From: Scatosoma sp045632625
GTDB taxonomy: Bacteria; Bacillota; Clostridia; Christensenellales; Borkfalkiaceae
Assembly: GCA_045632625.1 (NCBI GenBank)
Contig: JAZQWZ010000135.1
Coordinates: 1 to 6,144 of the forward strand
Length of the DNA stretch: 6,144 nt
Reading direction: 5' to 3'
Numbering within the stretch: the stretch's first letter is position 1; every line of letters starts with the position of its first letter. The position numbers and the translations under genes are program-made. Below the pieces are notes generated by a model. It was not told where the DNA came from. It was given only the letters and a program-made list of their open reading frames with translations, and made no database searches. Shown one piece after another: positions 1-5,196 of the stretch.

Positions 1-1
1 G

Positions 2-568
2 AAAAATTCCAACTATACGGTTACAACTCACACTACGGGCGATACGTATTGTATCAATTTTCAATTAGCGGAAACGGATACTTTTCAGCCTTGTGTTTTT
101 CACTTGAAAGACCCCGACGAAGCGCTTTATGCTTATAAAAACGCAGAAAAGGCATGGCGGCGCAGAAAAATCGGATATGAACTTTTATGCAAATCTGAGC
201 TGTATAAAATCTTATATTTATTACAAAGCAGTTACACTCGCCCTTATGCGCCTAACTCAAAACAGGCGCTACTCGAACCTGCTGTTTCGTATATTCATAA
301 GCATTACACGGAAGAAGCATTAAGCGTCGAAAAATTAAGTGAATTATGCGGATTTAGCTATGAATATTTTCGTAAATTGTTCCACATCTGTTATGGTTGT
401 TCTCCCGTGAAATATATCAACGACTTAAAGCTTAAACGAGCCAAGGAATTATTGAGTTCAGGCTTTTATACAGTAAACGACGCAGCGTTACAATCGGGGT
501 TTTCCGATTTAAGCTATTTTAGCCGTTTCTTTAAAAAGAGCGTTGGCGTATCTCCAAAGGAGTATTGA
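2..568 (+). CDS. AraC/XylS-family transcriptional regulator, 5'-truncated by the window edge
   Basis: The open frame runs from base 2 to the TGA at 566-568, giving 188 visible codons. A TTG at 104 is the first possible start inside the window, but the frame is open upstream and reads like the beta-rich sensing domain of AraC proteins (YTVTTHTTGDTY, then INFQLAE), so the real start lies left of the window. The DNA-binding domain spans about visible residues 92-188. It has two helix-turn-helix units: the first includes SVEKLSELCGFSYEYFRKLF, the second reads TVNDAALQSGFSDLSYFSRF and ends FKKSVGVSPKEY. The GF-S-YF-R-F pattern and the terminal SPKEY are diagnostic of the family. The protein ends directly after this motif, which is normal. 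These regulators usually sense a sugar or metabolite and activate nearby catabolic genes. Here the next gene is a co-oriented GH30 glycosidase 86 bp away, a plausible target. No terminator is seen after it, so read-through into the GH30 gene is possible. The ligand is unknown. Confidence 0.93.
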   Translation, partial: KNSNYTVTTHTTGDTYCINFQLAETDTFQPCVFHLKDPDEALYAYKNAEKAWRRRKIGYELLCKSELYKILYLLQSSYTRPYAPNSKQALLEPAVSYIHKHYTEEALSVEKLSELCGFSYEYFRKLFHICYGCSPVKYINDLKLKRAKELLSSGFYTVNDAALQSGFSDLSYFSRFFKKSVGVSPKEY

Positions 569-594
569 AACCAAATTTAAAATCCCACAAACAC

Positions 595-623
595 TTGACA
601 ACCATCTAAAAAATGTATATAAT
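595..623 (+). promoter_or_regulatory. Consensus sigma-70/sigma-A type promoter for the GH30 gene
   Basis: The -35 box TTGACA is at 595-600 and the -10 box TATAAT at 618-623, separated by exactly 17 bp. Both hexamers match the housekeeping-sigma consensus fully and the spacing is optimal. The transcription start is expected near 630, giving a leader of about 25 nt before the ATG at 655. A promoter this close to consensus should be strong without an activator, so control is more likely by repression, in keeping with the inverted repeat that overlaps its -10 box. Confidence 0.88.
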
Positions 624-638
624 ATTTATATACATTTT
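610..638. promoter_or_regulatory. Perfect 13-bp inverted repeat with 3-bp centre, candidate repressor operator
   Basis: AAAATGTATATAA (610-622) and TTATATACATTTT (626-638) are exact reverse complements around a central TAT (623-625). The repeat covers the -10 hexamer and the predicted transcription start near 630. Its left arm would therefore not be in the mRNA, so it is better read as a protein-binding site than as an RNA hairpin. Its position suits a dimeric repressor. The ATGTATA/TATACAT arms recall GntR-type palindromes more than LacI-type sites, which usually centre on CG; this family assignment is weak. AT-rich DNA forms palindromes by chance, but 13 perfect pairs placed on the promoter are unlikely to be accidental. 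Confidence 0.65.
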
Positions 639-640
639 CA

Positions 641-647
641 AAAGGAG
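641..647 (+). promoter_or_regulatory. Ribosome binding site that fixes the GH30 start
   Basis: AAAGGAG is 7 nt upstream of the ATG at 655. The in-frame ATG at 613 lies inside the promoter, upstream of the predicted transcription start, and has no Shine-Dalgarno, so it is rejected. Confidence 0.88.
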
Positions 648-654
648 CATAAAT

Positions 655-1971
655 ATGGTCATTAAAGAAGCTTATTTGCTACGTAATTGCACGATCGAAA
701 AAGTATCCTTAGGTGAATTTTTACCTTCCGAACGCGAACATGGTGTATTAAATATTTTCCCCATAAAACAACAAACAGATTGGTTGGGGTTTGGCGGTTC
801 TTTTACGGAAAGCGCTGCGTATAATTACGCACTTATGAACAAAGAAAATCAACAAAAAACCTTGGAAACCTTATTTGGCGAAAGCGGTTTGAAATATAAG
901 TTTTGTCGTTTGTGCATCGCTTCATCCGATTTTACCTTAGATGAATTTTGTTACGTAGAAGACAACGATTATGACTTACATACTTTCTCTATCGAACGAG
1001 ATAAAAAATACGTTATTCCCTTTTTGAAAGATGCGATTGCCTACGCAAAGCACCAGCTTTTACTCTTCGCATCGCCTTGGAGTCCCCCTGCCTTTATGAA
1101 AGATACTCATAAACGCCCCGAAGGTGGAAAACTTAAAAAGGAATATTATCCCCTGTATGCAGAATATTTAATTAAATTTTTAAAAGCGTATCAATCGGAA
1201 GGCATTGAAATCCCCATTTTAACTTTACAAAATGAAGCGAAAGCTAAAACCACGTGGGAAAGTTGTCAATTTACCGCCGAAGAAGAAGCAGAGCTTGCTA
1301 AAATCCTGCGCCAAAAATTACAACAGCATCATTTGCAAACAAAATTAATTTGCTGGGACCACAACAAGGAACGCTTATACGAACGTGCTTGCGCTTCCTT
1401 TGATAGCGCCGGCGACGTTTTAGACGGTGTTGCTTTCCACTGGTACACGGGCGACCATTACGACGCCATTGATGCTGTACGCAAGCAATATCCTGATAAA
1501 CTTGTTATCTTATCGGAGTTCTGCCGTTCACTCAGCTCCATAGACCATACAACTACAGCGTACGCAAAAGAGTTGCTTAATACAATCAAGCACGGCACGC
1601 AAGGCATTTGTGAATGGAACTTGATTTTAGATGAGCAAGGCGGTCCTTACCACTACCGTATAGAAAACGGTGGTTGCGACGCGCCTATCCGTTTTAACAA
1701 GTCAACGCAAGAACTTGCTTTTTCCGAAATTTATTATCAAACGTGGATGTTCGCCCACTTTATAAAACCTAATGCAAATGCCTTGTACACTTCATCCTTT
1801 CATGAGCTTGTACAAATTTCCGCAATGCAAAACCCCGACGGTACGATTATTGCAAACATTTTCAATAATACCGATAATGATTACGGTTCTTTGCATGTAC
1901 GATATAACTGTACTGCCTTGGAAATCAATCTTCCAAAACGTGCGCTTCTTACGCTCGTTTTGCAACCATAA
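655..1971 (+). CDS. GH30-family glycoside hydrolase, predicted cytoplasmic
   Basis: The product is 438 aa from the ATG at 655, chosen for its Shine-Dalgarno and its place after the promoter. It is a retaining glycosidase of family GH30 (beta-glucosidase, beta-xylosidase, glucosylceramidase and related activities), with a (beta/alpha)8 barrel plus a small beta-domain. Visible family motifs in order are GFGGSFTES (45-53), SPWSPPAFMK (140-149), LQNEA (191-195) with E194 as the expected acid/base, ILSEFC (285-290) with E288 as the expected nucleophile, WNLILDEQGGPYH (321-333), and CDAPI (341-345). The C-terminal beta segment is about 375-438. The length is near the short end for the family but nothing essential is missing. 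There is no signal peptide or membrane segment, so it should act inside the cell on imported glycosides or oligosaccharides, unlike the exported proteins encoded convergently. Sugar specificity and subfamily cannot be assigned by eye. Regulation is probably by the AraC protein upstream, by a repressor at the palindrome, or both. A hairpin follows 25 nt after the stop. Confidence 0.93.
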   Translation: MVIKEAYLLRNCTIEKVSLGEFLPSEREHGVLNIFPIKQQTDWLGFGGSFTESAAYNYALMNKENQQKTLETLFGESGLKYKFCRLCIASSDFTLDEFCYVEDNDYDLHTFSIERDKKYVIPFLKDAIAYAKHQLLLFASPWSPPAFMKDTHKRPEGGKLKKEYYPLYAEYLIKFLKAYQSEGIEIPILTLQNEAKAKTTWESCQFTAEEEAELAKILRQKLQQHHLQTKLICWDHNKERLYERACASFDSAGDVLDGVAFHWYTGDHYDAIDAVRKQYPDKLVILSEFCRSLSSIDHTTTAYAKELLNTIKHGTQGICEWNLILDEQGGPYHYRIENGGCDAPIRFNKSTQELAFSEIYYQTWMFAHFIKPNANALYTSSFHELVQISAMQNPDGTIIANIFNNTDNDYGSLHVRYNCTALEINLPKRALLTLVLQP

Positions 1972-1996
1972 TTTCTATAAATAAACAAGATAAGTA

Positions 1997-2024
1997 AACC
2001 TCCCTACAAGCTTGTAGGGAGGTT
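1997..2024. terminator. Perfect 28-bp palindrome, probable bidirectional terminator
   Basis: AACCTCCCTACAAG (1997-2010) is followed at once by its exact reverse complement (2011-2024). As RNA it folds into a 12-bp stem with an AGCU loop on either strand. It sits between the GH30 stop (1971) and the stop of the minus-strand lipoprotein (2057), which converge on it. The downstream tracts are T-rich but interrupted on both sides (GGTTATATTATTTATAG on plus, GGTTTACTTATCTTG on minus), so termination efficiency may be moderate. Confidence 0.82.
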
Positions 2025-2056
2025 ATATTATTTATAGTAAAATATACATACCAGTT

Positions 2057-3682
2057 TTATGCCGAATACGGAATTACGTACGTAACTTCGCCCGCCGCAT
2101 TTTCCACTTTCAACGTATGGTTTTTAAGGGCAACTTCTTGTTTTTCGCCGTCCTTCCAAATAACCGCATAATCGTAAGCGTCATCAAACGTCAGCGTTAC
2201 AATTTCATACGAGCGCGCACCTTTATCTATCGGGTCAACCATATTGATAACGGAATACATATACACGTCAAATCGTTGATCATAAAGCTCGGTGATCAGT
2301 GCGCCTTCTTGGTTTAACGTCACGTCCTTTAACGCAGTAAATTCCCCTTGATCCTTGGCATACTCTAAATATTCGTATTGATACGTTCTCGCATCTTGCA
2401 CGATATATTTTCGGCTTGTCTTAAAGGTAAAGTTAGTAAACACACAGGCAAATTCTTTATTTTGTGCAATAACATCTTGCATAAAATACCACATTTTCGT
2501 CTTTTCCCCATACCATGTCTCAAACGAACACGTTTCTAAGAACCAGCCGTTGCCATCATCGCTATGCACGTAATAGCAGAAATACATAACGCATTTTGCG
2601 CCGAAAGCAATCATGATATCGTTCATCCAACGCATATCGTCTTCCGAATAGCCACCACGCGTATCGGTACCATTGAAAGACATATATCGATTGGCTTGTG
2701 CAACGCAGTGCATTTCCGCATCGTATTCAGCGCAAACAGCCGCAAGCGCCTGCAAGGAAGTGATCATATAATCTTTTGCCGTATTATACAACGGATACCA
2801 GTCGACTGCAACAAAACTTGCACCCGTCTTTTCAAAGAACTTTTCACAAAAAGCCGTATAGCGATACCAACAAATTTCCATTTGAAGTTCGCGCGATTTC
2901 TTTGCTTTTTCTTCTACAACTTTATAAAAATCCGTATCGGACATCCCTTCGTAATCCGCAACGTTTAAGGAAAGAATTTCGCAATATTTTTCACGGGAAA
3001 TTTCCGTCCAAATGCGTTTTTCAGGGTCATGTACCGTATACGTGGAATAACTTGCATAGTCCATAATATTTGCATAAACAATTTTATCCTTATGCCCGTT
3101 ATTATCCAAAACGCGGCGAACGGCGCGGTATAATCTACCGTACGAACCGTCCAATTCCCAATCCGTTACTTCGTCCCCCATCAAAACGCCGTAAAATGCA
3201 GGGTGATTCATATAATCGGAAAGCCAATTTTGTACGGCATAGTCCAAATCCGCGTCACGGGCATACGTCGTGCCATTGATAACGTCTTCATCTTTGGAAT
3301 TGCCTTGGTAAATTCTGTTATCCGTAATCAAAACTTTCAAGTCCGCTTGTTGCGCCAAATCCAAAACTTCCGTCCACTTGGCTTTACTTACCGCATACGA
3401 TTGCGGCATAATAACGTCGAAGCCACATTCTTTATAATCTTTAAACTTTTCAAGCGTTACCATGTTGCGCCCGGTAGACCAATCCAATCCCTTCACTTCC
3501 GTTGTACCATCATTCACGCTGCCATAAGCAAAGGAAACAAAGTTAGGATTATTGAAAATTGTTCTATCGTAATTAGGCCCTGCGGGAATTTCCTCCGTAT
3601 CGCCGCACGCCGCACAAGCCAGCGCACAAAGAGAAGCCATCAACGTAGCCGTTATTCGTTTTATCCATTTTTTCATTTTCAT
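2057..3682 (-). CDS. Exported lipoprotein with a TIM-barrel glycoside-hydrolase-like domain
   Basis: The product is 541 aa. AAGGAG at 3691-3696 lies 8 nt before the ATG. The N-terminus MKMKKWIKRI plus a hydrophobic stretch is a lipoprotein signal peptide. Lipidation is at C26 (ACAAC-GD) or, less likely, C23. The mature region reads as a (beta/alpha)8 barrel with candidate strands FVSFAYG (48-54), FDVIMPQ (88-94), LKVLITD (115-121), FYGVLMGDE (163-171), IVYANI (201-206), FVAVDWYPL (290-298), MHCVAQA (324-330) and VMYFCYY (365-371). A beta-rich C-terminal region follows (~415-541). The GDE at 169-171 fits the acid/base position at the end of strand 4 in clan GH-A-like enzymes, and D294 in VDWYP is another acidic candidate. 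No Glu is seen at the end of strand 7, where the nucleophile would be expected, so the activity is uncertain and it may be a binding protein or use another residue. I cannot assign a GH family. It carries ten Cys after the lipobox, unusual for an exported protein unless the habitat is anaerobic. It is the last gene of the minus-strand operon, 21 nt after the preceding stop. Confidence 0.8.
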   Translation of the reverse strand: MKMKKWIKRITATLMASLCALACAACGDTEEIPAGPNYDRTIFNNPNFVSFAYGSVNDGTTEVKGLDWSTGRNMVTLEKFKDYKECGFDVIMPQSYAVSKAKWTEVLDLAQQADLKVLITDNRIYQGNSKDEDVINGTTYARDADLDYAVQNWLSDYMNHPAFYGVLMGDEVTDWELDGSYGRLYRAVRRVLDNNGHKDKIVYANIMDYASYSTYTVHDPEKRIWTEISREKYCEILSLNVADYEGMSDTDFYKVVEEKAKKSRELQMEICWYRYTAFCEKFFEKTGASFVAVDWYPLYNTAKDYMITSLQALAAVCAEYDAEMHCVAQANRYMSFNGTDTRGGYSEDDMRWMNDIMIAFGAKCVMYFCYYVHSDDGNGWFLETCSFETWYGEKTKMWYFMQDVIAQNKEFACVFTNFTFKTSRKYIVQDARTYQYEYLEYAKDQGEFTALKDVTLNQEGALITELYDQRFDVYMYSVINMVDPIDKGARSYEIVTLTFDDAYDYAVIWKDGEKQEVALKNHTLKVENAAGEVTYVIPYSA

Positions 3683-3690
3683 GATTATCT

Positions 3691-3696
3691 CTCCTT
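3691..3696 (-). promoter_or_regulatory. Ribosome binding site for the barrel lipoprotein
   Basis: On the minus strand AAGGAG lies 8 nt before the ATG at 3682. It falls within the 21-nt gap after the upstream stop (3704), so the two genes are probably co-transcribed. The in-frame ATG two codons later would be spaced 14 nt and is less likely. Confidence 0.85.
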
Positions 3697-3703
3697 ACTC
3701 GCC

Positions 3704-5086
3704 TTACGTATTCGGTAAAAATTGCGCGATAGAAGTTGCTTGCTGTAATGCGTACACTTTATCAAACTTGGTTTCATAACCAAAGTTTGCATAAAGGATA
3801 ATATTTCCGCTAAAATATCCCGCATTAAAGGAAGTACTTTCAATCTTTTTCTGGCATTGATACACAATTTTTTGCGTTTCTCTATTGATAAGCAACGCTT
3901 CCAAAATCATATACGGTGTTTCACCTTTCGACACTTGTCTTGCATCTTTCGCTTCTTTAACCCCTACGTAATACGTATATTTAACGTCGGGGCTTGCTTC
4001 CAGCTTAATCCCTGCAATTGCCGCATCGCTTTCTTTCCACAACACGTCGCTTGCCGACGTAGAGAAATTGTTTTCCTTTGCCTTATTCGGGCCGTATACC
4101 GTAAACGCGTTTTTATCATTTTGCCACGCCTTCCAATCAGTGTAGTGCCCGTTCGCAACGTACACACCCTTGGAACCATCGCTCAATTTACCTACAACTT
4201 GATTTGCAAAGAATGCAACCTTGGGTAAGTTATTGCCCGTGAAATCTACTTTTACGTAATTTCCAACGCCGTAATTGCCCTTAAACGCAAAATAACCTAC
4301 GTCTTGGCGGTTGCGCTCACGCGAAAAACCTGCCTTGAAATGCACGCCCATATTTTCGTCTATTTCGTTATACTTATACGCAACAACGTTATTCTCACTC
4401 ATAAATGCTTTTGCCGAATCCGCCACTTTCACAACGTCAATGGGAATCATCACGGGATACGTTTGTTCATCTTCCGTAATCACCGTAAAGTGGAAAGCGT
4501 GTTGCTTATCTTCCGTAAAGGTAAACGACGTTTTACCGCTTAAATCTTCTTCCCCGTCTTCCCCTATCCAAACGTAATCGGGGCGAATGGTATAATCATA
4601 ATACGATTTAATATCCCATTCCACGGTTGATAAATATTCTTCAAAAACAAGGGTAGAGCCCAAAAGCGCTTCCATATTTTCCGCTTTTAAGTTATATCCA
4701 ACTTGCAACTGCGGAACGACAAGATTAAAATTGGCAACGTACGTGCCTTCATTTTCACCGCCGAGCACCGTGTAGGTAATTGTATATTCCCCAGGCGCCA
4801 AGCCAAGCGTTTCCAGTGCGCGGCTGCTTGTTATATCTTCCGACCAAGACCCGTCTTTTTTCGCAAGAACAATGGTATACTCACTATCATTCACAACGTC
4901 CACGTAATCCGTAACGTAAAAAGTGTTACCGATTTTAAGGTCAACCAAATACCCTTTCAAGAAACCGGTGAACGCGTCTTCATCGAGCACGTCTCCATCC
5001 TTCGAAACACAAGCCACGGCCATCCCACAAGTTACGCCGGCTAAAAGACAAGCAAGAAACGCTCTAAAACTTTTCTTCTTATTCAT
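3704..5086 (-). CDS. Exported lipoprotein with two Ig-like segments and a beta-rich C-terminal domain
   Basis: The product is 460 aa. The start is the ATG at 5086, preceded by AAGGAG with 8-nt spacing. The longer frame from 5143 begins inside a hairpin and has no Shine-Dalgarno. Residues 1-26 form a lipoprotein signal peptide: MNKKK, a hydrophobic core, then the lipobox AVAC with C26. Two Ig-like beta-sandwich segments follow. The first is ~46-124, with LAPGEYTITYTVLGG followed by FNLVV. The second is ~130-219, with a similar rhythm ending PVMIPIDVV. Residues ~230-450 are rich in aromatic and Gly residues and beta-strand-like (GYFAFKGNYGVGNYVKV, later FSGNIILYANFGYETKFDKVY). This suggests a jelly-roll or concanavalin-like sandwich of the type often used for glycan binding, though no family is recognised with confidence. 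No catalytic motif is visible. It lies between a repeat protein and a GH-like lipoprotein in one transcription direction, consistent with a surface glycan-capturing role, which is inference. Confidence 0.82.
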   Translation of the reverse strand: MNKKKSFRAFLACLLAGVTCGMAVACVSKDGDVLDEDAFTGFLKGYLVDLKIGNTFYVTDYVDVVNDSEYTIVLAKKDGSWSEDITSSRALETLGLAPGEYTITYTVLGGENEGTYVANFNLVVPQLQVGYNLKAENMEALLGSTLVFEEYLSTVEWDIKSYYDYTIRPDYVWIGEDGEEDLSGKTSFTFTEDKQHAFHFTVITEDEQTYPVMIPIDVVKVADSAKAFMSENNVVAYKYNEIDENMGVHFKAGFSRERNRQDVGYFAFKGNYGVGNYVKVDFTGNNLPKVAFFANQVVGKLSDGSKGVYVANGHYTDWKAWQNDKNAFTVYGPNKAKENNFSTSASDVLWKESDAAIAGIKLEASPDVKYTYYVGVKEAKDARQVSKGETPYMILEALLINRETQKIVYQCQKKIESTSFNAGYFSGNIILYANFGYETKFDKVYALQQATSIAQFLPNT

Positions 5087-5094
5087 ATTGCATT

Positions 5095-5100
5095 CTCCTT
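5095..5100 (-). promoter_or_regulatory. Ribosome binding site that fixes the Ig-like lipoprotein start
   Basis: On the minus strand AAGGAG lies 8 nt before the ATG at 5086. It places the start immediately before the signal peptide MNKKK and excludes the 19-residue N-terminal extension from 5143. Confidence 0.87.
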
Positions 5101-5111
5101 TTTGATTATCC

Positions 5112-5141
5112 GCCATTCGCCGCCACTCGGCAGCGAATGGC
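5112..5141 (-). promoter_or_regulatory. Intercistronic hairpin between the repeat protein and the Ig-like lipoprotein
   Basis: GCCATTCGC (5112-5120) pairs with GCGAATGGC (5133-5141). An inner GCC/GGC (5122-5124 with 5129-5131) extends the stem to 13 positions with one mismatch (5121/5132) around a 4-nt loop. The stem is GC-rich and strong. No U-tract follows on either strand, so it is not a classical terminator. It ends ~11 nt before the Shine-Dalgarno of the next gene, and could act in mRNA processing, stability, or uneven expression of the operon's genes. Confidence 0.6.
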
Positions 5142-5151
5142 AATAAACGCT

Positions 5152-5196
5152 TTAATTTTTCACCGCAACAATATCGTCAATCACTTTACCGCCACG
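5152..5196 (-). other. Out-of-frame relic of a repeat-domain ending
   Basis: Overlapping and following the TGA (5181-5183) of the repeat protein, another frame reads RGGKVIDDIVAVKN and then TAA (5152-5154). This is the same kind of ending as the repeats' GDTYIDDIV (repeat 1) and GDTYIDDVAVK (repeat 2). Upstream, this frame is closed by a TGA at 5197-5199. At DNA level ATTGACGATATTGTT in the relic resembles ATTGACGATATCGTA of repeat 1 more than the matching part of repeat 2. It looks like the former C-terminal end of the protein, put out of frame by an indel or recombination between repeats. It is too short to be sure. Confidence 0.45.

Noticed and set aside
569..594. Terminator for the AraC gene
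   Set aside because: No stem-loop with a T-run is visible between the AraC stop and the -35 box of the GH30 promoter.
613..654. ATG at 613 as the GH30 start (14 extra residues, MYIIFIYIF)
   Set aside because: It lies within the -10 region upstream of the predicted transcription start, has no Shine-Dalgarno, and its apparent hydrophobic N-terminus comes from translating the AT-rich palindrome. The ATG at 655 has AAAGGAG 7 nt upstream.
1772..1984. 70-codon plus-strand frame overlapping the end of the GH30 gene
   Set aside because: It lies out of frame inside the conserved GH30 C-terminus and has no ribosome binding site; it is a shadow.
2036..2052. Second copy of the GH30 operator arm (AAAATATACAT near 2040)
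   Set aside because: It resembles only one arm, imperfectly, lacks a partner arm, and sits in AT-rich intergenic DNA between two gene ends where an operator has no evident role.
3203..3718. 171-codon plus-strand open frame opposite the barrel lipoprotein
   Set aside because: It is antisense to a well-supported gene, has no good Shine-Dalgarno, and resembles no protein family; it is a shadow frame. The same applies to the other plus-strand frames between 2117 and 5105 and to the minus-strand frames at 3964-4179, 5294-5527 and 5846-6115.
5112..5141. Rho-independent terminator
   Set aside because: The stem is strong, but neither strand has a run of T directly after it, and the next gene starts ~25 nt later with no visible promoter between.
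5087..5143. ATG at 5143 as the start of the Ig-like lipoprotein
   Set aside because: It lies at the edge of the intercistronic hairpin without a Shine-Dalgarno, and it would bury a typical lipoprotein signal peptide 19 residues inside. The start at 5086 has AAGGAG at 8 nt.
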